Assembly: GCF_040954835.1 (NCBI RefSeq)
Contig: NC_090711.1
Location: 12,767,001 to 12,831,000 of the forward strand
Source: Lepisosteus oculatus
Lineage: Eukaryota; Chordata; Actinopteri; Semionotiformes; Lepisosteidae
Reading direction: 5' to 3'
Length of the DNA: 64,000 nt
This document shows, piece after piece, positions 15,201 through 27,200 of the stretch (position 1 is the stretch's first letter; every line of letters starts with the position of its first letter). A program made the position numbers and the translations under genes. Below the pieces are notes generated by a model. That model did no database searches, was not told the DNA's origin, and was given only the letters and a program-made list of their open reading frames with translations.

Positions 15201-18200
15201 AGTTTAATGGCTTGGAATGCCATACGATTTTGATGTAACCTGAAAAATGAGTGTTAGGGAAATGATTAATGCTTTCATTAACCCATTTGGAGCTAATCTG
15301 CCTAGATTGGCAACATTTACATTTTAAAGGTCCCTGGCATATTAGCATTTGAATATAAAAGTAGTTATTGTTTTATATCTATATACACATTCATCCATGT
15401 TCTGAGTACTTTATCCAATGCACCCTGAATGGGACACCAGTCCCATCACAGGGCACACACAGGCACACACACACACTTACACCAGGGCCAGTTTACCCAG
15501 AATCCAGTTAACTCAGCAGCATGTGGCCCTTGGATTGTTTTGCCTCCCAAGTGACACTGTGCAGAAGGGTAAGATACATTAGTATCCTCTACCAGGCATG
15601 TTTACAGCTGTTGCAGTGATTTTAAACACCTTAATTTTTACCCTAAAAGTGGTAAGTGGTATGTGTAGTTTTTTACTAAAAGTTTCTACCCATTGCCTGA
15701 TTTATAAAGGTCAACAACCTTTTGTCTTTTTTCATGTGAGAGTTCTTGGCCTCTCCCCATGGTGGCGGATGACTAAAGTAATCTGACTTTGTTTCTGGAT
15801 TTTTATATCACAAGCAGGAAGCCATGGAGGGTAACAGTATCGTTCCTTAAGACTAAGATGAACATAGAAAGCTAAAACGTTAATGCAGATTGACGTTTCT
15901 TGAATTTTATTATAAACTTCAGGGGTGCCAATAAAGCCTATGTTTTTGAGCATAAAACGTATTAACAAAAACTTTTTTTCTCCGAGCAATTGTATTTCAA
16001 TATGAAAAATGTAGTTTTTCCATATTTCCTGGCATACAATACAGCTCAGTACCTGTGTTGTTTATGTTATAAAGCCTTTTTTGATCAACTTTATCAAAGG
16101 TGCAAATGGTTTCGGAGACGACTGAATTTGTTTGGGTGGGTTTCCTTCAGGTGCTCCAGTTTTCTCCCACAGTCCAAAGACATACTGGGAAGTTACATTC
16201 TGCCTTGTACCCCTGAGTTGCTGAGTTAGGCTCTGGTTGTCTTGTGAGCTTGTATTGGATACAGCAGTTTGAAAATGGATGGATGTAGAGGTGTAGTAGG
16301 TAATCCTTATAGATACAAGAGGAAATTCTAGTTCAAATTGCTCTTGAAATCTTCCTGCAGTGTACGAACTTTATCAGTTTGGACTACATTTTAGGATGGT
16401 CTGTAACATGAACCTTAAGTAGGTCAGAAATATGTGATCTTTTTGTTGCGGGTTAATTATTTAGTTCTTGTGGAAAACCCTGCTGCTCATAGGAACTGTC
16501 AATTCAATTTTTAATGACTTAATAATCCATAATCTGATACTCGACTGCAGTGGTGTGTTTTTAAATGAGGTCGGCTTCTGAGGGCACCTGCTCACCTCAC
16601 ATGAAATTGTAACCTTGTATTCTGCCTGCCTTAATTTGGATGGCCACAGTTTCAAAGAAGGTTTAAATACAATTATAGGTTTTTCAACACACCTGTTTTC
16701 TGTTGGCAACAAAGTACATGTGAAGGATACAAATAAAGGAGGCCATTTACCGAGGTTTACCCACCTTTTCATGAAGATTCCCAGGACCCTACTTCAATAT
16801 GGCTTGGCATCTTATTCCACGTACCCAGCTCCTTATATGTAAAAAAAGTGTCTCCTGTTCCTAATCCTGATTACTCTGCTTTGTGCTCATGTTTTCTGGG
16901 GTAATCTGCTGAGTTGACTTTGTTAGTACGTTTCGGGCTATTGTGTACTTGTATCCTGCTGGAGCTGAATTGTAACAGTACAGAAATCAGAACTGCCCAG
17001 TCCCTGACCACCTTCCAGTGCTGGATCTCATCTGCCATCGTCCGTCAGCATCTCATCTCAACCAAAAAGTGTAGAAGGTGTCCAGCAGTATCGTTTCTAA
17101 GTCATCACCTGATCTCCTTCGTGCTTCTTTGTGCTCTTGGGCGGTGCAGTGGCTCTGTGGCTAAGGATCTGCGCCTGTGGCTGGAAGGTTGCCAGATCGT
17201 ATCCCGCAGCCGGCAGAGGAATCCTACTCCGTTGGGCCCCTGAGCAAGGCCCTTAACCCCCAACAGCTCCAGGAGCGCTGGTATAAATGGCTGACCCTGC
17301 GCTCTGACCCCAAGCGTCTCCCCCCTTGTCTGTGTGTCTCATGGAAGCTGGGGTCTGTGAAAAGACAAACTCCTAATTCAAGAAATTGTATATGGTCAAT
17401 AAAGAGTATCTTCCCTCTACTCCAGCTAGAACAAAAGGGTGATAGCCACTGTGACTGCTCCTCGGATAAAAGTAGATTAAAAAAATTCTTTTGACATGAT
17501 TAATGCCCACGCCACTGTACAATTTCCCCTTCTATGCCTTCGTCTTGACTCACTGCATCACCATGAGAGAAGCACTGAACCTCTTTCTGCTCTGCTTTTG
17601 CAGTTGTCCTCTCCTCTATACAATGTTTGCATCGTGTTGCATAGCATACACGCTGTAAGTCACTTTGTATAAAAGTAGACAACCGGGATGTAGAGCGTCT
17701 GGTAACTGGAAGGAGTAGATGATGACTGTCTTCAAGACAGCGGGGGCTAATTCTAATCCCGTCAGAAGCGTATTTGTAAACAAGGCAAAAGGAAGTGGTT
17801 TCGAGGAGTTCAGGTGTGGTGATTCTGGGTTTCTGGGCGCTACTGGGTCTGTGCTCTGGCCTCCGGGTTGACTCTGCTCTTGTCCCTGTGCCCCAGGTGC
17901 GTCTGGTGATCAACGAGAAGGGCTTGTTGTGTGACGAGCGCGACGTGAGCCTGCCCCTGACCGAGCACAAGGAGCCCTGGTTCATGCGGCTCAACCTGGG
18001 CGAGGAGGTGCCCGTCTTGATCCACGGCGACACCATTGTCAGTGACTACAACCAGATTATTGATTACTTAGAGAAAAACTTTGTGGGAGGTATTTAAATT
18101 CAAAATAACAAAGTCTTACCGTTTCTTTTTTTTTCTCTCTGCATTTTGTATGAGTATATGCAATCTGTTCTTCAGCACCACTGTTTTATGCTTGGCAAGA

Positions 18201-21200
18201 GTGATCAGTAATTTACAGGCCTTAATGTGGTCGACTTGGAAAAGTATCTTTCCTGAATAGCAATTTTGCAGAATCAGAGAAGGAACTGTTGATGTATTTT
18301 CACACTTAAGTATTGTTTTTTTTTATTTTAAATGTAATGCTTGTGCTGAATTTGACTTTGTTCATTATTATTTATTAATTTAATTTTCCTTACAGATAAT
18401 CATTCGTGTTGTGTAGCAGATATTGTTCATAAAACTAAAATATAGGGGGAAACGTTGATCTTTTTTTACTTAAAATGTTCCAACACACTTCCAGGCCTAA
18501 TGAACCTCTTGTAGAAGAAGTAACTCATGACAAGAACTGACTGGAGAGAGGTAGCTCTGCTTTAACAGCTTTGCAATACAAACTAAAACTTCATGACTGG
18601 GCAAGGTAACGCAGATCTCATTTCAACTATTAGAACTATTCACAATTGACTTTTATGTGTTCCTAGATATTCAAATGCCCCTTTCATTTCTTTTTGTTAT
18701 ATGTGAGTGAGGAAAAGAAATGAGACAGCTCTCTATGTATCCCCTGACCATCTACACTCTAAAGGACAGTAATATACCAAGAAATTACCTTGAATTAGGA
18801 GTCTTTGCAATGATTATTTTCAACTTAAAAACCCTAATGTTTAAGACATTGAAAGATGTCCTTGACACCAAGAGGCTTAATAAAGTCGACAGTCAACAAA
18901 ATTACACGGTGATATCACAAGCCTGCTGTTGTGTTGGCACACTATGTATTCTATTATAGAAGACCTCAGAGGTTTTGGTTTGTAGCTTAAGCATGCCTTA
19001 GTATTCCTGTCCTTTGTTACTGTTCTGTAGTCATTTCAGGTGAACCAAGCCCAGCTGAAAAGGGCAATTTGTAGTAACAGCCAAACTTTGAATTGTTCCG
19101 ATTTCAGTAGAGGTTAGCTTCAGATTTCCAGATTTGATGTTTTAAGCGCTACGGAAAACGTGGTCAAAGGCTTGTTTCTGTCCCAATTTGATTTGAACAT
19201 CCAGTATATTAAACAAAGTATTTGGGGATTAAGGGTTTCTGAAGTTATTCTCTTTACCAAGATTACAAAATCATTGTGCCTGCAGGCACAAAAGAATTTT
19301 ACTCTGAGCTGGATTTTAAAATGCTCGTGCATATTAAGCACGCATATTACCTTTAAAGGTAATTGTTTTGTCAACTCTAATAATTTTTATTGGTGTGGCC
19401 ATTGCATGGGGAGAATAACTATTTATTGTAATCAACCCCAGTTGATTAACATTTCATTTTGTTTCTTACATTAAATGGATTGAATGGGAAACCCAGGATC
19501 ACTGATAATTTAGGCATATTTGCAGTCTTTCAGATATTACGTTATGTAGGCAAAGGTGAGGACAAAGTCAGTACCAGATCACAGTGGCTCACTGGAACAG
19601 AGCTCATCCAGGTTGTCTGGTAAGCTTTAAGCATAATGAAAGCATGTGATCTCACCCCAGATGGGACACCAGTCCACCACCAGTCCATGGATTGCCCCCA
19701 GCAACTCTGATCCTTGTACCTCGCTCAAGGTAGTAGAGTAGTGTCTGCAGCAAGGACTCGAACCCTTAACCTGTCTGTTATGAATCCACATGCTTTTGTG
19801 CTAGTCATTGCCAGCCCCATATACTACACAAGAGGTATTCTTTATATAAGAGACCCAAGAACTGTAATACTCTTATTTACGGTCTACTGATAAATTCAAT
19901 TGGTAGGGATTTTTTGAGCGCAAGATTGAGATATAAGGGTTTGCACTGCTGCCTCATGGTGCTGGGGTCCCAGGCTGTTATCTGTGTGGAGTTTGTATGT
20001 TCTCCCCATGTTGACGTGGGATTCCTCCAGATGTTCCAGGATCCTCCCACAGTCCAAAGACATAGGTAGGCTAATTGGCTTCTGAAACAAATTGGCCCTG
20101 TGTGAGTGTATGTGTTTGCATCTGTTTCTTTCCCCTGATGGACAGGTGTCCCGTCCAGGAAGTGCCCTGCCTTGCGTCCATTGCTTGCCGGAGATCGCAG
20201 GAGAGACTGTAGTGGATACAGTGGTTAGAAAATGGATGGATGGATTTTAAAGAAAAGCCCATTGACGTGATATAGTATTTTATGCAGATCTGAAATAAAA
20301 ATGCCAGCAAGGGGTAAGCCCAGATATACAGTGTGTGTTAGATGGGGTTTCCAGTTGCTTCATTCCTGATTTTTATTCTGGCCCACGTTAGTAGGTTCTT
20401 GCGTCATGGGATAAAATATTGAACATTACAAAATTAGCTCCTGAGTATCTCATACAGGAAAATTGTTCACTCTGAGCACGGCGTGAACTCTCAGTGGCCT
20501 GGATATTGGTGAGTTAAGCCAGGGTCATAACATAGGCTGACAGAGATTCCCCAATAAAAGTACACAGTTGGCTGAGGTGTTGAAATACAGTATGATGGGA
20601 TGGGTGCCACGTGGCTTGTATGTTCTGGACTTTTAGGACAACTGCAACACTTGTGGCTTGCTGGTTGCCCACAGGGAGAGACGCACCTCTCCTCCAGATC
20701 CTCATACTCAACCATCCAAGACGAATAGTTCTGGTAGGTCGGTGAACAAGTTTGCGTTCTGAATGAGATGTGAAACACTGCACACGGGACACGGGACACG
20801 GGTGGAAGCTCTGTGGAATGTGTTTCCAGCCAAGAACAGGAGGCTGTTAGCCTTAATTAATTACTGTAGCTGTTAATTACCAGACATTATAGACGGGCTG
20901 AATGGTCTCTTCTCATTCGCATCCAGTCTTGTGTTCTGACCGCAGTTACAGGACTCATAGCTTGAGAGCCAACTATTAAACAAATTGAGTGGGTACGTAA
21001 TAAAAAATTATTACTAATTCCAAAGGAAATGTACTAAGTGGTCCCAAATGGCTCAACGAGTAGAGGCCCTTGTCTGTAGCTCCTGTCTGCAGTCCAGAGA
21101 CACCAGTGTTCTGAGTGTTACTGGGTGCACACTTGACTGGAGACCCCTGGGAGTGCAAGAGGATAGATACTGGCTCTGCCCCAAGCCAGAGACCCCTGTG

Positions 21201-24200
21201 AGCCATCAGTCACACGTGGCAGAGCTGGCTGTGAGAGCAGTATTGCTCCTTAGTCCAGGTGGAGTCTCCTGCTAGGAAGATGCTTCTATGTGCGTTGATC
21301 CCTCAATCTTGGTACAGAGGTTGTAGGAATAACACAGTTTAATTCACAGATAGTACTTCCACACTGGGAGGGTATAGAAACAAGAGAAAAGTTCAGTAAC
21401 TTTTGTAAAGTCATCAATGCTTCTGGAGAGGACCACGAAGGACTATTTTTACTGTAGACATTTAGAAGAAGTCACGTCCTTTTGTCAGCTTTGAATAATG
21501 CATTTTCATGATGTCTGTCTTCACCATCCATCTTAGCGCTGACTGCGTCTTAATTATTACACCTCATCAATCCATCAGTGAGCAAATTAAGAATGGATAA
21601 TAACTTGTAATCGGTAAGATTAGAGAGAGCTGACACAGCAGATCAGAGAGCTGGCATTGATAAACTGCTGCTAATATTTGGTAGTGTTCTAATCACTGTG
21701 ATTTCTGAACACCCTTGAAAACCAACGGTTGTGAAGGAATACAAAACAAAATATTTTCATAAGAGTCAGCTGAACATCATTGTAGGCCAACATGGTTTCA
21801 TAAAAGTCAACTGCTGCTTCACAGCTCTAGTGTCCAGGGTTCAGTTCCAGATTGGGGAGCCTTCTGTGTGGAGTTTGCATGGTCTCTGTGGGTTTTGTGT
21901 GCTGCCCGATTATCATGTTTCCTCCTACCTTACAAAGACTGTGCTCGCTGGGATAATTGTTGTCTCCGTGCTTATGTGTGTTCCTTTTTGTGTCTTTCAA
22001 CTGAGACGCCAAAACCCAGAGTCTCTTCCAGGTTTAATCCTGTTTGCACCCAGTGCTTCTGATAGACTCTTGTTTGCTGAGACCCAAATCAGGAGTAAGC
22101 AGTGTCTTGATAATCGTTGGATGAATGAATCATTTGGCACTACGGAAATGTAATGTGTTTCACCCAGGGATGAACAATAATCCATTTCCATTGAGTATAA
22201 TAGTGTCCTCCTTGATGCCTAGCAATTTTTAACTAGACTCTTGGCTAGGGATATCGTCCAAAAGTCACCATCTTCGTTCAAATCTCAGAAAAAGGTCTTT
22301 CATTTATATATACAAAAAATCTTCATATTATTTTGTGCTAATGATTTTCAAAGCTGTGAAGAAATATGGACCTGAACCCAGGGGACTACACTTAAATGCA
22401 ATCCCTGCTGACTGAAGTCAGCTTTCTCAACTGACTGTGCATTATCTACTTATAGGATCCTAACTGCATTTCTAATACGGCTGGGAAATACCTGAATTGC
22501 ATCCATTAGCATTAAGTGATGATAAAAGGAGCTAAAGATCTCTACTTAAAGATCTAACTTCTGTCTTTAGTAGATTTGGTCAGATCTGCAAGGTTTCATT
22601 TATTATGAAGAGGGTCTGAGTTTTTTTGAGCACATAATGCATATTATGTTGGTTTCTTTTATTTGCAAAATATTTAGAAATGCAATTTCCCAAACCCTAC
22701 TTCAGATATCATTCTGCAGGTGTCAGGACCTACAGACTATCGATCTTGTGGAGCTGGTACATTTGAAAATCTGGAGGTTTGTCAATCTGAAAACACCTGG
22801 TTCCTAAGGAAGTAGGTGTCCACCTGTGACTCTGGTCTTCCGCTGGAGGTGAATGAAGATGTATGAGGGCCTTCCTGCCAGAAACACAGATCACTTGTGG
22901 AAGCTGGAGGAAGGCAGAAGACCAGAGTCGGTTTTGGGATGTGACTCATACTGCAAGTCATTTTGCAGCACACCTCAAATTATTTTTTAGTTTCTGAAAC
23001 ATTTATCTTATAGCTTCACAATGTTTAAAAAAAGTAAAGTGTATGAGAAATGTCCACTGTTTTTTAATCACAAATCAGCCATATGGGTGCAACACCATAT
23101 ATGTCAGCATGTGTAGAGTGTGTTGATTAAGTGTTGATTCTAGCTGGTAAACAACTTTATTATGAATTCATTATCACTTCAGAAGTCAGAAACTTTTATC
23201 CAAAATTGACTTACACAATTATTTTTGCATACAAATTGTTTTACTAAGGTACACAAGCAAGATTACTTGATATTAGTTAACCATTAAATACTACTAAAAA
23301 AGCGGACCTCAAGGAAGAATTCTGATTTCTACTAATTTATTTTTTTTAACTTACATAATTATCTCACTTATTATTTTATTGAGTCAAGCAGCTAAGAGCT
23401 TTAACAGGCACAACATGTTATTTTTTTCGTTTTTGTTTTAAATGCTTTATTTCTGACTCATCACCTTTTGTCTGCCAGAATCAGATCTGCTTATTATTTG
23501 TCAGCCTACATCACCATAATACCCCCCTTGCCATTCGACTTCTGAAGACAATTGAATTATTGAATTGAATTAACGTTTATTGCCCCTAAGGGAATTTGTC
23601 TTGCACTTCAAGAGCTCATAAACATATAACATGTACGACAACAATACAATACAAACCACGGTACACTACCATAATACAAAACAACATTCAACAACATCAC
23701 TCAATCAGAACTCTTCCAGGGCCATATGATTAATAAAAACAATGTGCTTGTAAAGAGTCTAAATCAATAATATGAAGATCCCTGCCTGCAAACACTTTTT
23801 TTATTGTTCAATAATTGAATGATTTTAGGTATAAAGGAAGTAAATGCTCTCTTATTCTATATACTAGTAAGCTCCTCCAAGAGTGTAAGTGAATATATTC
23901 TAAAAGGAGTGGATGAGAATATAAGCAGTGAATCGTTCACGGACGACTGTCCGGGAAATGGTGTCTTTTAACACAGTGAAGTTGAAGTGCCAGGCAGTTG
24001 CCAGCCACAGTTCACATCGCTGCACCCTCTAAGTTGACTAGTCTCTCACGAGCTGCTGCTCTGCATTTAGACAAGGGTGTCTGTGCAGACGGTCGGACAT
24101 CTCTCTACTGCTGGAGCTTGTTCTGTGGCACAGATATGGCCACTATTGTTGAGTGAGAGACAGTGTGGGTTACAGCAGGCAGGAGTCTACTAGGTGAGCC

Positions 24201-27200
24201 ACCAGAAAATACCCCATCATTGCCACAGCAGTGAAGAGAAATAGGAAGTCATTTTTTCTAGTCTCCCCTGCACACACCGCCAAGCCGAGCAGCTTCAATT
24301 GCCATGAAGTGAGGTGTGGGTTACAGGTGTAAAAGAGGAACAAGTGATGGACTCCTGAATGGCTCAAGCTGCAGAGGACCGCTTACAGAGCGCAGTCTGA
24401 AGCCTGTAGCCCAGACATCTCCAGCTTCAGCCTGGGAAGTGCCAGTAGCTGTGATCCCCCAGTGGCAGTGCTGGACATCACCATCTGGTTTCATGCTGAT
24501 GAAGGTGCAGATACTACATACAATCAATTTAAGAAGTAAAACCACAAGAACTATTTAGACTAGCTTGATCTTTTAAATAAACAGTGTATTTGTTCTGAAG
24601 TAGAAATTACGTTGTCGTGCATCCCGTGACTGTATGTGTGTCTGTTTTCGGTTTCAGAGAACGTCCCCCAGCTGATCCCCGAGCCTGGATCTCCTCTCAA
24701 TGCCCGAGTCCTGCAGTACCGCGAGCTCCTGGACACACTGCCCATGGACGCTTACACGCACGGCTGCATCCTGCACCCAGAGCTGACCACCGACTCCATG
24801 ATCCCAAAGTACGCCACTGCTGAAATACGTCGTAAGTGATGCCAGTTTGCAGACTTCAGTGCCTTCCGATTGCGAAGCATCTATTCAGTGTTGACCGACC
24901 TGTGGGAAAACAGGCACTGCTGCCCGGGCCCAAAGCTCAAAGAAGAGTGACCTCGTCAATTCCCAGTCACAAAGGAATCTCGGAGAGTTTTTCAAAATTC
25001 ACCTACTTCCAGTTCTTTACACTCGTTGGTCTGGATTTTCCTGCCAAGCTGTGCAGCCCACACCCTGGTGCATTTCAGCAGCTGGAAGAGCTTCTGCATT
25101 GGCCTTCTCTCAGTTGCAACACGTCTTGTGTTCCTATGACAACTCCATAGCAGTCTGCGAACTTGTCAGCAGGCTGGGTAGGCAGCGCGATCACAATGTG
25201 CACGCAAGGCATGTCGTTTACGATGGAGTCTTTTGTGGTGGCTCAGGGTTGTCCTTTTTTTCCCAAAATGGAAAATTTATGTTTATGCACTATACGCTAT
25301 TCAGAAAACAGTGGCATTTTTGGCACCAGTTCATTGCTTTGAAAGTGCAAAAGAATAAATGGCAATTGGACATCCAAACCTGCTCAAACAAGGAATTGTG
25401 GGGGTAAAATCCTTCAACTAATCATGTTTAGGTTGTATTTAGCTACCTTTGACAGGTCATTTACTTTGAATTCCCAGCGACCACTATGAATACTCTAGAT
25501 GAAATATAATATTGTATGAAAAATAAGACAGGAACACATTTTTTACTTTAATTTATTTTTCCAGTGGCATATCATATTTCGGAGAACATAGTGACTCGCA
25601 ATGACACTTTCTCATGTACATGTTCAATTCTCTACTGTGGTTAACTCGTTTGCCTATCTGGGCTTTCTGCTAAAAGTAGTTGTGAGCTACATGTGAAGTC
25701 TGGCAGTTTTTAAAGACTAGGGCTGCACCATGGCGCAGTGAGTAGCATTGCTGCCTCACTGTGCAGAACCCTGGGTTCAAGTCTGGACCCGGGCTGCTGT
25801 GTGGAGTTTATATGTCCACCCCATGTTCTCCCACAGGCCAGAGACATACTGATAGGTTAATTGGTTTCTGGGAAAATGAGTCCTACTGTAGGTGTAAGTG
25901 TGCTTGTGTCTGGCTGCCCCACAACCCTGCACTGGAAGAAGCAGTTAAAACAGTTCTCACAGCAGTGGATCTGCTATATCGTATCGTGAAGGCAAGTAGT
26001 ATATCGTAATGCACCCTCCTCTGCCGAAGGATAACACAGTGACACACTACTGTACATGTATTTGACCTACCAGACAGTACCAAATCATGACGTTAAGTGC
26101 ATGGAGGTTGTTTCCTTATTAAATGAATTATTCTATATCCTTCTCATGCCCAAATCCTGCCATTGTTTACTGCAGTTAGATGTCTGACAGCAGGCACCGA
26201 GACAAAATGTGATACTACATAATATATGCTTGTCTCTTTTTTATTTATTTGTTTAGAATTTATTTGGTGCTAGAGACTGAGTTACATACTAATTTCATTT
26301 TTTTCTAATTGATCAACGACAAATGCAGCATAAACTGGATTAAAGCAAAGATCTCTCAGAAGTTTACAACTTCAGAATTGTCGACCGAGCCCACAACCCA
26401 CTCACTGGCATCGAGCACTTGTGCAAAATACAAAATGTATTACTTGTGCTCAGCCTCAGAAAAATGCTGTGCAATGGTTTCTTCTTCAATTTTCCCTTCC
26501 AGGAAAATGCAAAGTTGGCAGTATGTTTTGTAACTTCATGGCAAAATCTACTTGGTGTGTCTAATTGAGGTGTTCCTTAAACAAATGTTATCAATTTCCA
26601 TAGAAAGAAATGATCAGGAAACCCAGGTTTCTTGATCAATTCAGTTTCAGTGTGATCCTGGCCAAGTCTTTTGCATTTCCCAGGGACTTAGCTCTGGACG
26701 ATAACAAATAAAATAATAATAAAGCTCCAAAAAAGCCTAATTATGCTCTGCCAGGGCAATTCAGATTTCTCTGCAACTGCCTTCAAGTGCTCTGTGTATC
26801 TAATGTATTTTTCATCATTTCCAAAGCTCTTCATTTACAGCAGATGTGCTTCCACACTTATGTCTCTCATTGTTACACTCAGGTCCTCTTTCTCTGTCCA
26901 TGACTTTTTCAGGGCTTGCTGACCGGAGAAATGGCTTTAGAGGTGGGAGGGGCCAGCAGGGGGTCTTAATGCCCCAGTATAGTGACGGGGACACTGTACT
27001 GTAAACAGGCGCCGTCCTTCAGATGAGACATAAAACCAAGGTCCTGACTCTCTGTGGTCATTAACAATCCCAGGGCATTTCTCGAAAAGAGTAGGGGTGT
27101 TACCCCGGCATCCTGGCCAAATTTCCCATTGGCCCTCACCAATTATGGCTTCCTAATAATCCCCCTCTATGAATTGGCTTCATTACTCTGCTCTGCAGCC

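Larger units (their letters stand above)
6237..17896 (+). other. GDAP1L1: GDAP1L1 intron 1 (11.7 kb)
   Basis: This is the longest intron of the gene. It holds SINE-like copies (7855-8198, 15383-15520, 16125-16285, 17138-17405), LINE-tail fragments (8340-8530, 11395-11720), a SINE-like element (about 10490-10630), a SINE3 copy (13308-13850) and a Penelope-like 3' end (14330-14435). Unexplained coding-like minus-strand islands lie at 9045-10050. The remaining stretches show no gene. Confidence 0.75.
18090..24657 (+). other. GDAP1L1: GDAP1L1 intron 2 (6.6 kb)
   Basis: Contains diverged SINE-like copies (about 19655-19800, 19930-20248, 21800-22130), tRNA-like repeat fragments (about 21048-21280, 24345-24500), a short inverted repeat (22828-22929) and a LINE-tail-like piece (23566-23720). 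I see no other coding exon. Confidence 0.7.

Noticed and set aside
17500-18036. Minus-strand open frame of 178 codons
   Set aside because: It is the antisense of GDAP1L1 exon 2 and its GC-rich flank; no protein family fits and the plus strand is clearly coding.
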